Positions 1 through 6,937 of a stretch of 13,202 nt of DNA are shown here, one piece after another. How positions within the stretch are numbered: the first letter of the stretch is position 1; each line of letters begins with the position of its first letter. The position numbers were made by a program, and so were the translations under genes. Under the pieces are notes generated by a model, which ran no database searches, was not told where the DNA came from, and saw only the letters and a program-made list of their open reading frames with translations. The stretch covers positions 1-13,202 of the forward strand of contig CALKYG010000327.1 of assembly GCA_938003575.1 (NCBI GenBank). The letters run 5' to 3'. Origin of the DNA: an uncultured Alphaproteobacteria bacterium (GTDB lineage Bacteria; Pseudomonadota; Alphaproteobacteria; Caulobacterales; Parvularculaceae).

Positions 1-1
1 G

Positions 2-1369
2 GCCTTGATCGGCGGTTTCGGCAACTGGTTCGTGCCGATCATGATCGGCGCGCCCGACATGGCGTTCCCCCGGATGAACAACATTTCGTTCTGGCTCTAT
101 GTGGCGGCCGGCATTCTTGCGACCATGTCGATGTTCGCGCCGGGCTACGGGCAGTTTCTCGGATTCGCCGGCGGCTGGGTGCTTTACCCGCCCTTATCGG
201 CGAACACCGGTCACCCCGGACCGGCGATGGATCTCCTGATCCTGTCGCTCCACCTTGCCGGCGCGTCATCGATACTCGGTGCGATCAACTTCATCACGAC
301 GATTTTCAACATGCGCGCGCCCGGCATGACGCTTCACAAGATGCCGCTCTTCGCCTGGTCGGTGCTGGTGACGGCGTTCCTGCTCGTCCTCTCCTTGCCG
401 GTTCTCGCCGGCGCGATCACGATGCTGTTGACCGACCGGAACTTCAACACGGCGTTCTTCAATCCCGCCGAGGGCGGCGATCCTTTGCTGTTCCAGCATC
501 TCTTCTGGTTCTTCGGCCATCCGGAGGTCTACATTCTCATCCTCCCCGGCTTCGGCGTCATTTCGCATATCGTGTCGACATTTTCGAGAAAGCCGATCTT
601 CGGATATCTCGGGATGGCTTATGCGATGGTCGCGATCGGCTTCGTCGGTTTCATCGTGTGGGCGCACCACATGTATACGGTCGGCCTCACCGTGAACATG
701 AAGGCGTATTTCATCGCTGCGACGATGGTCATCGCGGTGCCGACAGGCATCAAGATTTTCTCATGGATCGCGACGATGTGGGGCGGGTCGATTGAGTTCC
801 GCACGCCGATGATCTGGGCGATCGGATTCATCTTCCTCTTCACGGTTGGCGGCGTCACGGGCGTCGTCCTCGCAAACGCTGGCATCGACCATTATCTGCA
901 TGACACCTACTACGTCGTCGCGCACTTCCACTACACAATGTCGCTCGGCGCAGTATGGTCCATTTTCGCCGCGTGGTACTACTGGTTCCCGAAAATGACC
1001 GGAAAGATGTATCGGGAGTCACTCGGCAATCTGCACTTCCTGCTGATGTTCGTCGGGGTGAACCTCGTGTTCTTCCCGCAGCACTTCCTCGGCCTGCAGG
1101 GCATGCCCCGCCGCTATATCGATTATCCGGAGGCTTACGCCTATTGGAACCAGATCTCGACTTACGGATACTACGTAATGCTTGCCGGCATGGGCGTCTT
1201 CATCGTGAAGCTGATCGACGCCTTCTTCATTTACAACAAGAAGGCGGCGGCCAATCCGTGGGGCGAGGGCGCGACCACGCTCGAATGGACGTTGCCGTCC
1301 CCGCCGCCGTTCCACCAGTTCAATGAGCTGCCGCGTTTCGACAAGGGCGACGCTCACGCATTCCACTAA
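2..1369 (+). CDS. ctaD: Cytochrome c oxidase subunit I (aa3 type), 5' end cut by window edge
   Basis: This is the heme-copper catalytic subunit of the respiratory terminal oxidase, which reduces O2 to water and pumps protons in the inner membrane. The frame is open from the first bases; the TTG at 5 is an internal Leu codon, not a start. By comparison with family members about 105-115 N-terminal residues, including one heme a His ligand, lie outside the window. Counting that Leu as residue 1, the visible motifs are [12 protein letters not shown] (D18 and N25, D-channel entry), GHPEVY (H172, E174, Y176: CuB His, the Glu of the D pathway, and the cross-linked Tyr), HH at 221-222 (CuB), K233 in NMKAYF (K channel), and H307 and H309 in VAHFHY (heme a3 and heme a). 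All are intact, so this is an active A1-type proton-pumping oxidase. It ends with TAA and is followed by a terminator. Identity is certain. Confidence 0.98.
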   Translation, partial: ALIGGFGNWFVPIMIGAPDMAFPRMNNISFWLYVAAGILATMSMFAPGYGQFLGFAGGWVLYPPLSANTGHPGPAMDLLILSLHLAGASSILGAINFITTIFNMRAPGMTLHKMPLFAWSVLVTAFLLVLSLPVLAGAITMLLTDRNFNTAFFNPAEGGDPLLFQHLFWFFGHPEVYILILPGFGVISHIVSTFSRKPIFGYLGMAYAMVAIGFVGFIVWAHHMYTVGLTVNMKAYFIAATMVIAVPTGIKIFSWIATMWGGSIEFRTPMIWAIGFIFLFTVGGVTGVVLANAGIDHYLHDTYYVVAHFHYTMSLGAVWSIFAAWYYWFPKMTGKMYRESLGNLHFLLMFVGVNLVFFPQHFLGLQGMPRRYIDYPEAYAYWNQISTYGYYVMLAGMGVFIVKLIDAFFIYNKKAAANPWGEGATTLEWTLPSPPPFHQFNELPRFDKGDAHAFH

Positions 1370-1397
1370 CAGGGGTTGCGCGTTTCCGACTGAACTG

Positions 1398-1425
1398 ACC
1401 CCGGCGCCCGCGCGCCGGGGTCTTT
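1398..1425 (+). terminator. Rho-independent-like terminator after ctaD
   Basis: A perfect 10-bp GC-rich inverted repeat, ACCCCGGCGC (1398-1407) and GCGCCGGGGT (1412-1421), encloses a 4-nt loop and is followed by a short T-rich stretch (CTTT). It lies 28 nt after the ctaD stop codon. It should end, or strongly reduce, transcription coming from ctaD, which separates ctaD from the downstream heme/copper assembly genes. The T-tract is short, so termination may be partial. Confidence 0.8.
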
Positions 1426-1494
1426 CATGTTGCGGCGCCGCATGGATTGATTGTGGCGGCCTGATGCGAATGCCGTTAACCTTGCGCCAAGGTG

Positions 1495-1512
1495 CGGCCG
1501 GGGGGCCGGCCG
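1495..1512 (+). other. GC-rich hairpin in the leader of the 128-aa membrane protein gene
   Basis: A 7-bp perfect stem, CGGCCGG (1495-1501) and CCGGCCG (1506-1512), closes a GGGG loop 30 nt before the ATG at 1543. No U-tract follows, so it is not a standard terminator. It could be an mRNA-stabilising 5' structure or simply a by-product of high GC content. I see no convincing -35/-10 pair in 1422-1542, so the promoter of the downstream gene is not located. Confidence 0.3.
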
Positions 1513-1542
1513 TAAAAGTTCGGGCAGCAACGGAGGGGCGTA

Positions 1543-1929
1543 ATGCTCAATGCAATTATCAATGACGTCGTCGGCGTCTTCAAAATGACCTTCATGGGGA
1601 GCGACCTTATCGGCCTCGCCATCGCGGCGGGGTCCGTTCTCATCGCCGCGATGGTGATGCAGCGGGGAACGCAGATCGGGTCGATGACCCTGCTTTCCCT
1701 CGCGCTGTTTGCGCTCGGCGGGTTCGTCCGCGGCGTCATGCGCGGCCCGGTCGCCTCTGACGGCGGATCGGTTGCGGCGCAGACCGGAGGCCGCGCCATC
1801 GGACAGCTCGATACAAGCTGGGCGCAGTTTTCAAACATGCAAGCTGGAACGCTTCTCGCCTATTTTATCGCTTTCATGCTGCTCATCCTGCTCGTTTACG
1901 GGGTGAAGGCGGCGCTCAACAGGGGTTGA
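1543..1929 (+). CDS. Small three-helix membrane protein of unknown function
   Basis: I do not recognise this 128-residue protein. Hydrophobic segments at about residues 20-40, 47-66 and 102-123 suggest three membrane helices. A more polar stretch at about 67-100 is rich in Gly, Ala, Ser and Gln. The ATG is preceded by GGAGG at 1532-1536 with 6-nt spacing, a strong ribosome-binding site that supports both the start and the reality of the gene. There are no Cys or His residues, so direct metal or heme handling through those ligands is unlikely. It sits between ctaD and ctaB but has a strong terminator on each side, so it is probably transcribed alone. Its position hints at a role linked to the oxidase or its membrane environment, but that is inference only. 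Confidence 0.8.
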   Translation: MLNAIINDVVGVFKMTFMGSDLIGLAIAAGSVLIAAMVMQRGTQIGSMTLLSLALFALGGFVRGVMRGPVASDGGSVAAQTGGRAIGQLDTSWAQFSNMQAGTLLAYFIAFMLLILLVYGVKAALNRG

Positions 1930-1947
1930 ACGGTTTGACTTCCGCTG

Positions 1948-1978
1948 AGGGGCCGCGGCGCCGTTCGCGGCCCCTTTG
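1948..1978 (+). terminator. Rho-independent-like terminator after the 128-aa membrane protein
   Basis: A perfect 10-bp inverted repeat, AGGGGCCGCG (1948-1957) and CGCGGCCCCT (1966-1975), has an 8-nt loop and runs directly into TTTGCATTT. It begins 18 nt after the TGA at 1927-1929. With the terminator at 1398-1425 it isolates the 128-aa gene as its own transcription unit and implies that ctaB needs a promoter of its own. Confidence 0.8.
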
Positions 1979-1981
1979 CAT

Positions 1982-2010
1982 TTGAACCGGACCCTCCGTT
2001 CGTGCATAAG
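1982..2010 (+). promoter_or_regulatory. Candidate promoter of ctaB, possibly giving a leaderless mRNA
   Basis: TTGAAC (1982-1987) and CATAAG (2005-2010) each match 4 of 6 bases of the housekeeping -35 and -10 consensus, and the spacing is exactly 17 bp. Initiation about 7 nt after the -10 would fall on, or next to, the A of the ATG at 2017. No Shine-Dalgarno sequence precedes that ATG, which fits a leaderless transcript. The element lies immediately after a terminator, where a new promoter is expected. It is an eye-read prediction with no direct evidence of use. Confidence 0.45.
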
Positions 2011-2016
2011 CGCGCC

Positions 2017-2925
2017 ATGTCTGAAACGCCGTCACGATCGGCATTCGCCGGACCGAAAGACTATTTTGCGTTATTGAAGCCGCGCGTGATGTCGCTGGTG
2101 ATTTTCACAGCGCTTGTCGGCATGGTCGCTTCGATCGCTGACGGCGCTGAAATCCATCCGGGCCTCGCCGCCATTTCGCTTCTCGCGATCGCTGTCGGCG
2201 CCGGCGCGTCCGGCGCCCTCAACATGTGGTGGGACGCCGATATCGACTCCGTAATGGTGCGGACCATTTCACGTCCAATCCCGCAAGGGTTGGTGCCGAA
2301 ATCGGAAGCCGCGGGGTTCGGGATGCTTCTCTCTGCCCTTTCTGTCGCGCTCCTTGCGCTCTCCTCGAATTACGTTGCGGCCGGCCTTCTCGCCTTTACG
2401 ATATTCTTTTACGTCGTCATCTATTCAATGTGGCTGAAACGCTCGACGCCCCAGAATATCGTCATCGGCGGCGCCGCAGGAGCGCTCCCGCCGGTCGTCG
2501 CCTGGGCTGCGGCGTCGGGAGCGGCGCCGCTCGACGCCTGGATTTTGTTCTTGATCATCTTCTTGTGGACGCCGCCGCATTTTTGGGCGCTCGCGCTTTA
2601 TCGGGAGGGCGACTATGCGCGCGCCGGCGTCCCGATGATGCCTAATGTCGCAGGCGAAGAATCGACGAAGAGGCAAATATTCGTCTATGCAATCATGCTC
2701 GCGGCAAGCGGAGTGGCGCCGTATGCGACGGGACTGGGCGGACTTGTCTATCTGGCGGTCTCTTCGGCATTCGGCGCAGGTTTCCTTGTCCTGTCGTGGC
2801 GTGTGCTGAAATCGCCGCCGAAATCCAAGGAGGCGCCCAAACAGCTTTTTGCGTTTTCGATTCTTTATCTTTTCGCGCTTTTTGCGGCGCTGCTCGTTGA
2901 GGATCTTTTCGCCCTTTATGTCTGA
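2017..2925 (+). CDS. ctaB: Protoheme IX farnesyltransferase (heme O synthase)
   Basis: This UbiA-family membrane prenyltransferase attaches a farnesyl group to protoheme to make heme O, the precursor of heme A for the aa3 oxidase. From the ATG at 2017 it has 302 residues, the usual family length. The first Asp-rich motif is NMWWDADID at 69-77 (N69, D73, D77) followed by R82 in VMVRT, and the second conserved loop is [15 protein letters not shown] around D199. About eight or nine hydrophobic helices fill the rest. A GTG at 2002 would add five residues, but it lies on the candidate -10 region and neither start has a clear ribosome-binding site, so ATG is preferred. The last 8 nt overlap the next gene. 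Identity is very secure; the start is moderately so. Confidence 0.95.
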   Translation: MSETPSRSAFAGPKDYFALLKPRVMSLVIFTALVGMVASIADGAEIHPGLAAISLLAIAVGAGASGALNMWWDADIDSVMVRTISRPIPQGLVPKSEAAGFGMLLSALSVALLALSSNYVAAGLLAFTIFFYVVIYSMWLKRSTPQNIVIGGAAGALPPVVAWAAASGAAPLDAWILFLIIFLWTPPHFWALALYREGDYARAGVPMMPNVAGEESTKRQIFVYAIMLAASGVAPYATGLGGLVYLAVSSAFGAGFLVLSWRVLKSPPKSKEAPKQLFAFSILYLFALFAALLVEDLFALYV

Positions 2926-3061
2926 TGCCGAACTCTCGCCGGAAGCCAGGAAACGCCGCGGCCAACGCAATGTCGCGATCGCGCTCGGGCTTGGCGCGTT
3001 CGTCCTTATCGTCTTCATTGTGACCATACTGAAGATCAGCGGAAATATCGGCGGAGCCTGA
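2918..3061 (+). CDS. CoxF-like small single-helix protein of the oxidase cluster
   Basis: This is a 47-residue protein: a short charged N-terminus ([12 protein letters not shown]), one membrane helix at about 19-40 and a short polar tail. The basic stretch before the helix predicts an N-terminus in the cytoplasm. Small proteins of this design (KRR..RN followed by a helix) occur between ctaB and ctaG in many alphaproteobacterial oxidase operons and are called CoxF. Their biochemical role is not established, though an assembly role is commonly assumed. The ATG at 2918 lies inside the end of ctaB (8-nt overlap) and has no well-placed ribosome-binding site, so translation is probably coupled to ctaB. 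The frame stays open further upstream, but that part is only ctaB read in another frame. Its TGA overlaps the ctaG ATG. Confidence 0.82.
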   Translation: MSDAELSPEARKRRGQRNVAIALGLGAFVLIVFIVTILKISGNIGGA

Positions 3062-3630
3062 TGATGTCAGAAGCCGATGTCAGGAAGAACCGGAAGACTG
3101 CGATGATTGTCGCAGGCGCCGTCGCGGGCATGGTTGGCCTGTCCTTCGCGGCGGTTCCGGCCTATCGCGCGTTTTGCCAGGTGACGGGTTTCGACGGGAC
3201 GACGCAGCGTGCCGACAAGCCGGCTGATATGGTGCTCGAGCGCAAAATCACCATCCGGTTCGACGCGACGGTCAACGAGGGTCTTCCATGGACGTTCAAG
3301 CCGGAACAGATCGATCAGACCTTGCAGATCGGCGAGACCGGTCTTGCCTTTTATCATGCGTCGAACCTGACCGATGAGCCGATTTCGGGACGCGCGACGT
3401 TTAATGTCCAGCCGGCCAAGGCGGGCGTCTATTTCAAGAAGATCGAGTGCTTCTGCTTCACTGAGCAAACCCTGAAGCCCGGCGAATCGGTCTCGATGCC
3501 GGTCACCTATTTTGTGGATCCCGCAATCGCTGACGACCCCAATCTCGACGACGTTCAGACCATTACGCTCGCCTACACGTTTTTCCGCTGGGACGACGAC
3601 GCTGCGGGCGGGGCGAAAGGGGCCGATTAG
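3061..3630 (+). CDS. ctaG: Cytochrome c oxidase assembly protein CtaG (Cox11 family, copper chaperone)
   Basis: This Cox11-family protein delivers copper to the CuB site of subunit I. It has 189 residues, the usual length. A basic N-terminus and one membrane helix at about 14-33 are followed by a periplasmic beta-sandwich domain. The family signature [15 protein letters not shown] (C39) sits just after the helix, and the copper-binding CFC pair is at C130 and C132 in KKIECFCF. All three cysteines needed for copper transfer are present. The start is ATGATG: the first ATG (3061) overlaps the preceding TGA, and the second (3064) gives better spacing to GCGGAG at 3051-3056, so a two-codon start ambiguity remains. 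It is the last gene of the tightly packed ctaB-CoxF-ctaG set. Identity is secure. Confidence 0.96.
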   Translation: MMSEADVRKNRKTAMIVAGAVAGMVGLSFAAVPAYRAFCQVTGFDGTTQRADKPADMVLERKITIRFDATVNEGLPWTFKPEQIDQTLQIGETGLAFYHASNLTDEPISGRATFNVQPAKAGVYFKKIECFCFTEQTLKPGESVSMPVTYFVDPAIADDPNLDDVQTITLAYTFFRWDDDAAGGAKGAD

Positions 3631-3665
3631 GCCCGATTGTCGCAGCCGGCAGGGCGCTCCGGGGC

Positions 3666-3695
3666 TTGGAATTGGCGCCCGCAGAGCGCTATAGA
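3666..3695 (+). promoter_or_regulatory. Candidate promoter upstream of ctaE
   Basis: TTGGAA (3666-3671) and TATAGA (3690-3695) are separated by 18 bp and match the housekeeping consensus reasonably well (the -10 at 5 of 6). Expected initiation near 3702 leaves a leader of about 27 nt containing the ribosome-binding site AGAGGG (3715-3720). A GGGCGC/GCGCCC inverted pair (3652-3657 and 3675-3680) surrounds the -35 and could be an operator, but six GC-rich base pairs are weak evidence. The 98-nt gap between ctaG and ctaE, unlike the overlapping junctions before it, leaves room for a promoter. Confidence 0.4.
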
Positions 3696-3728
3696 CGTCG
3701 CCAAACTGAATTTCAGAGGGCTAAATCC

Positions 3729-4703
3729 ATGGCTGGAGCCGAGGTCAAGCACGACTACCATCTCGTCAATCCGAGCCCGTGGCCGTTCATCGGCTCCATG
3801 GCGGCCACGGCGATGATGGCGGGCGCTGTCATGTGGATGAAATCCGGCGCGGGCGAGCCTGGCCTTGCGCTTGGCGCGCCTGACGCCGCCGGCGCGCATC
3901 CTTTTTCGATGAAAGGCAACTGGCTGTTCTTTCTTGGGCTCGCGGGCGTGCTGACTACGATGGTCGGCTGGTGGCGCGACGTGGTGAAGGAAAGCCTCCG
4001 GGGCGAGAATACGTCGCTCGTCGTTCGTCTCGGCCTTCGATACGGCATGATCTTGTTCATCGCCTCGGAAGTGATGTTCTTCGCCGCGTGGTTCTGGGCG
4101 TTCTTCGGCGCCGCCCTGTTCCCTGCGGCGCTCGATCCGATCACGCTCGCTGACGGGTCGCAAATGGCGAATCTGAATGGCGACCCGGCGTTTCTCGGCA
4201 ATGATTTCCGCGCGCATGCGACAGGCGGCGTCTGGCCGCCGAAGGGCATTGAGCCGCTTGACCCCTGGGGCCTGCCGCTGATCAACACGCTGATCCTTCT
4301 CCTGTCTGGAACGACGGTCACTTGGGCGCATCACGCCGTTCTTCACAATGATCAGAAGGGCCTTGTTCAAGGACTTATCGCCACCGTCGTTCTCGGCGCC
4401 TTCTTCACCTTCTTGCAGGCCGTCGAATACACAGAAGCTTTGACGCTCGGCATGTTCAAATTTTCCGGCGGCGGCATTTATGGCGCCTCATTCTTTATGG
4501 CGACGGGTTTTCACGGCCTCCATGTGATTATCGGAACCATCTTTCTGACCGTGTGCCTCTTCCGCGCGCTCGCCGGGCACTTCACGCCCGACCGCCATTT
4601 TGGTTTCGAGGCGGCGGCGTGGTATTGGCATTTCGTCGACGTGGTTTGGCTGTTCCTGTTCGCCTTTATTTACGTTCTCGGCAACCAAGGCCTGCTGTCG
4701 TAA
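3729..4703 (+). CDS. ctaE: Cytochrome c oxidase subunit III
   Basis: This is the third core subunit of the aa3 oxidase, a seven-helix protein that stabilises the catalytic centre and lipid contacts. It has 324 residues from the ATG at 3729, supported by AGAGGG eight bases upstream and by the typical N-terminus [12 protein letters not shown]. Diagnostic segments are [21 protein letters not shown] (around residue 115), [16 protein letters not shown] (193-208), [10 protein letters not shown] (260-269) and [16 protein letters not shown] (296-311). It is longer than many homologues: extra Gly/Ala/Asp-rich loop sequence lies at about 38-60 and 137-165, between conserved blocks. The frame is open back to 3666, but that N-terminal extension is polar, lacks a ribosome-binding site and does not look like the family. 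Identity is certain. Confidence 0.97.
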   Translation: MAGAEVKHDYHLVNPSPWPFIGSMAATAMMAGAVMWMKSGAGEPGLALGAPDAAGAHPFSMKGNWLFFLGLAGVLTTMVGWWRDVVKESLRGENTSLVVRLGLRYGMILFIASEVMFFAAWFWAFFGAALFPAALDPITLADGSQMANLNGDPAFLGNDFRAHATGGVWPPKGIEPLDPWGLPLINTLILLLSGTTVTWAHHAVLHNDQKGLVQGLIATVVLGAFFTFLQAVEYTEALTLGMFKFSGGGIYGASFFMATGFHGLHVIIGTIFLTVCLFRALAGHFTPDRHFGFEAAAWYWHFVDVVWLFLFAFIYVLGNQGLLS

Positions 4704-4739
4704 GGCTGGCGGCAGGCGGTTCGAAGAAAGGGGCTTTCC

Positions 4740-5288
4740 ATGAAGGTCCTCGTGCGTTCCGCCTTACTCGCCGCCGCTTGCAATCTCCTTTTCGGTTGCC
4801 TCGTTTCCGAGCGGCCGCTCTTCGACGCTTCGAACGCGGCGGCGACACCAATCGCCGCCGGGCCCTATGAAGCTTGTTCCGGGTCCAGCGAGGACGAAGA
4901 AGTCGAGTGCAATCCGATGCAAATAGAGCTCGGCGACGACGGTCTTTATGTGTTTGCGGTCGATGACGACCGCATTGAGACGCGCTTCAGCGATTTAGGC
5001 GCAGGCGATTACGCGATGCAGATGGCCGAAGGCGACGACGGCTTCATGTATTACTGGGGAAGGATGACTGGCGACGCGCTGACCATCACCATGCTTTGGT
5101 GCTCTGACTTGCCGCGAATTCTCGTCGAAAAGCTGGTCGATGACGGCGTCATAGAAACTGATGACGACTACACGACCTGCACGGTTAAATCGCGGGGCGC
5201 CGTTGTCGCCGCCGCAAAGTCCTACGCGGCCGGCGAAGCGGTCAGCGACAGTTGGGTCGAATTGCGGCCGGCGACAGCGGTTCAATGA
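4740..5288 (+). CDS. Acidic lipoprotein of unknown function within the oxidase cluster
   Basis: I do not recognise this 182-residue protein. A short signal sequence ends in a lipobox, LLFGC, with the lipidated Cys at residue 20, so it should be a membrane-anchored lipoprotein facing the periplasm. The mature part is unusually acidic (runs such as SEDEEVE and VDDD) and contains four more cysteines (C46, C57, C121, C147) that could form two disulfides or bind a metal. Aromatic and Gly residues around 92-108 suggest a compact beta-rich fold. The ATG follows GAAAGGGG (4726-4733) at good spacing. It lies 36 nt after ctaE and shares an ATGA overlap with the DUF983 gene, so it is likely cotranscribed and translationally coupled with DUF983 and SURF1. 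A role in oxidase assembly is inference from position only. Confidence 0.85.
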   Translation: MKVLVRSALLAAACNLLFGCLVSERPLFDASNAAATPIAAGPYEACSGSSEDEEVECNPMQIELGDDGLYVFAVDDDRIETRFSDLGAGDYAMQMAEGDDGFMYYWGRMTGDALTITMLWCSDLPRILVEKLVDDGVIETDDDYTTCTVKSRGAVVAAAKSYAAGEAVSDSWVELRPATAVQ

Positions 5289-5653
5289 CGTATTATCCGC
5301 CGGTTTCAGCGTACGCCGCAGGATTTGCCGGCAAATGTCCCCGCTGCGGGCAAGGTGCATTGTTCGCGACGTTTCTGGGGCTGAAAGACCGCTGCGACGT
5401 TTGCGGTCTCGACTATTCCAAAGCTGATTCCGGCGACGGGCCGGCTGTGTTCGTCATGTTCATTGTCGGCTTCATAGCGGTCGGCGTCGCCTTCCTCGCA
5501 CGTTTCGTTTGGTTCACGCCGATTCTGACGGCCTTCGCCATATCAGGCGGTCTTGCAATCGCGCTTTCGCTTTCGTTGTTGCGCCCATTCAAGGCGACCC
5601 TGATCGCGCTTCAATACAAACACAAGGCCGAGGAAGGCCGCCTCGAAGAATGA
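5285..5653 (+). CDS. DUF983 zinc-ribbon membrane protein
   Basis: This 122-residue protein belongs to the DUF983 family, commonly found beside oxidase assembly genes in alphaproteobacteria. The N-terminal part carries two CxxC knuckles, CPRC (C18, C21) and CDVC (C37, C40), forming a likely zinc ribbon. Two membrane helices follow at about 53-73 and 77-97, and the C-terminus is charged (KHKAEEGRLEE). The biochemical function is not established. The start ATG overlaps the TGA of the lipoprotein gene (ATGA at 5285-5288); an earlier in-frame start at 5252 would lie inside the lipoprotein gene and is less likely. The stop overlaps the SURF1 start in the same way, so translation is probably coupled along the three genes. 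Confidence 0.92.
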   Translation: MTYYPPVSAYAAGFAGKCPRCGQGALFATFLGLKDRCDVCGLDYSKADSGDGPAVFVMFIVGFIAVGVAFLARFVWFTPILTAFAISGGLAIALSLSLLRPFKATLIALQYKHKAEEGRLEE

Positions 5654-6375
5654 AGTTTCAATTTCGTCTCGGCCTCGCCGTTGCGGTTTCAATCTCTTTC
5701 GCCATCCTTGTTTCGCTCGGCGTATGGCAATTGAAGCGACTCGAATGGAAACGGGGAATCATCGCCCAAATGTCGGAGCGCCTTGGATCAGCGCCGATTC
5801 CGTTCGGCGAGGCTCTCGCGCGCGAGGCGCGGGGCGAGAACCTCGAATACCAGCCGGTTTTTATTGAGGGCGCATACGCGCACGATTTGGAAAGCGCCGT
5901 GTTCGGCACCTATGAGGGCGCGCCGGGCGTCTATATTTTCACGCCGCTCGCTGCGGCGGATGATTCCGCCGCTTCGCCGCGCTACGTCTTTGTCAATCGC
6001 GGATTCGCGCCGCAGGAATTCAGAGATTCGTCGACCCGCCTCGACGGGCTCGTCGCGGGCGATGTTCGTGTCGAGGGGCTCTTCCGCCACGCGGAACGGC
6101 GGCGCGGCTTTGAGGAAATTTTAGCGCCGCAAGATCAACCCGAAGACAACCTCTTTTTTATCAGAGACCCGTCCATCCTCGCGGCGCCGCACAAGATCGA
6201 CGTCCCGGCATACTATATCGACGGCGACGGCCGGGAGAATAAGGGCGCCTGGCCGCGAGGCGGCGTCACACGGACTGACATTCCGAACCGCCATCTGGAA
6301 TACGCCCTGACCTGGTTCGGACTGGCGGCGGCGCTTCTTTGCGTCTTTCTCGCCTATTCAGTGAGGCGCGACTGA
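5650..6375 (+). CDS. surf1: SURF1 family cytochrome c oxidase biogenesis protein
   Basis: SURF1 (Shy1) proteins sit in the inner membrane and help insert heme A into subunit I. This one has 241 residues, a normal bacterial length. It has the classic hairpin layout: an N-terminal helix at about 7-25 followed by LGVWQLKRLEWK, a large periplasmic domain with VNRGF at 115-119, and a C-terminal helix introduced by NRHLEYALTWFGLA (213-226). H215 in that motif corresponds to the conserved His implicated in heme binding in the family. The ATG overlaps the stop of the DUF983 gene (ATGA at 5650-5653), fixing the start. It closes the oxidase cluster; no strong terminator is visible after it. Confidence 0.95.
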   Translation: MKFQFRLGLAVAVSISFAILVSLGVWQLKRLEWKRGIIAQMSERLGSAPIPFGEALAREARGENLEYQPVFIEGAYAHDLESAVFGTYEGAPGVYIFTPLAAADDSAASPRYVFVNRGFAPQEFRDSSTRLDGLVAGDVRVEGLFRHAERRRGFEEILAPQDQPEDNLFFIRDPSILAAPHKIDVPAYYIDGDGRENKGAWPRGGVTRTDIPNRHLEYALTWFGLAAALLCVFLAYSVRRD

Positions 6376-6437
6376 CGGCGTCTCGGCGCGCGCGAAATCC
6401 CGCGCTCGATTCCCGCTTGCGAACTGTTCCTCGCTAT

Positions 6438-6464
6438 AGTACTTTGTATAATAAAGTACTTTGT
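6438..6464 (+). promoter_or_regulatory. Exact TATAAT -10 box inside an operator-like repeat
   Basis: TATAAT (6447-6452) is a perfect -10 hexamer. It lies between inverted half-sites AGTACTTT (6438-6445) and AAAGTACT (6453-6460). The unit AGTACTTTGT is also directly repeated at 6438-6447 and 6455-6464, a 17-bp period. The strongly AT-rich block stands out in a GC-rich region. The -35 position 17 bp upstream (CTGTTC, 6424-6429) is poor, as is common at activated or tightly repressed promoters. The layout suggests that a dimeric regulator binds over the -10 and blocks polymerase. Expected initiation near 6459 would give a leader of about 53 nt for the DUF2306 gene. No regulator gene is visible next to it. 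Confidence 0.65.
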
Positions 6465-6511
6465 CTCAGATAGAGCCGATATCCGGCGGTCATCGGGACC
6501 GGAGAGTGAGC

Positions 6512-6931
6512 ATGACGATCGAACCGCTGCTTGAAGCCCCGTTTTTTGTCCAGGTGCACGCTTTTGGGGCGATTGCGGGCCTTGTTCTTGGTGCGGTTCA
6601 ATTGCTGGCGCCAAAAGGAACCCTCCCGCACAAGACCCTCGGCATGGTCTGGATCCTGATCATGGCCGCAGTCGGGATCAGCTCAGCCTTCATCCAGCAT
6701 CCGGTGGCCCCTGGCGATCCGTTCTGGAAACGGTTTTCGTTCATCCACCTTTTTACGCTGCTGACCGCCTATGCGCTCGCGGAGGGCGGCTGGCTGATCC
6801 TGCGCGGCGGACCGGGAATGCGCTTTCACAGCCGTCCGTTTATCGGGCTCTTTTTCGGCGGCCTGATCATTGCAGGCCTCCTTGCGTTCCTGCCTGGAAG
6901 GATCATGCATCAGGTTGCATTCGGCGGATAA
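6512..6931 (+). CDS. DUF2306 family four-helix membrane protein
   Basis: This 139-residue protein matches the DUF2306 pattern of predicted membrane proteins: an early His in the first helix (H16), KGTLPHKTLGMVW (35-47), a His in the third helix (H79, FIHLFTLL), FHSRPF (105-110) and a terminal LPGR (127-130). Helices lie at about 12-31, 44-62, 76-96 and 110-128. The repeated, membrane-placed histidines recall heme- or quinone-related proteins, but the function is unknown. The ATG at 6512 is preceded by GGAGAG (6501-6506), giving a better start than the TTG at 6461, which lies within the promoter repeat. It appears monocistronic and is controlled by the operator-like promoter upstream. It converges on the lactate dehydrogenase gene with only 6 nt between the stop codons. 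Confidence 0.88.
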   Translation: MTIEPLLEAPFFVQVHAFGAIAGLVLGAVQLLAPKGTLPHKTLGMVWILIMAAVGISSAFIQHPVAPGDPFWKRFSFIHLFTLLTAYALAEGGWLILRGGPGMRFHSRPFIGLFFGGLIIAGLLAFLPGRIMHQVAFGG

Positions 6932-6937
6932 GTCCGT

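Noticed and set aside
2425..3027. A 200-codon open frame antisense to ctaB and the CoxF-like gene.
   Set aside because: Arg-rich translation with no recognisable domain, fully opposite well-identified genes.
3666..3728. N-terminal extension of CtaE from a TTG at 3666.
   Set aside because: The extension has no family resemblance or ribosome-binding site and overlaps the candidate promoter; the ATG at 3729 with AGAGGG fits the family N-terminus.
3627..4370. A 247-codon open frame antisense to ctaE.
   Set aside because: It runs opposite an unmistakable CtaE, has Arg/His/Glu-rich low-complexity composition and no ribosome-binding site; it is a by-product of GC-rich third-position bias.
6461..6511. 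TTG start at 6461 extending the DUF2306 protein by 17 residues.
   Set aside because: It lies inside the promoter/operator repeat, at or beside the expected transcription start, whereas the ATG at 6512 has GGAGAG correctly placed.
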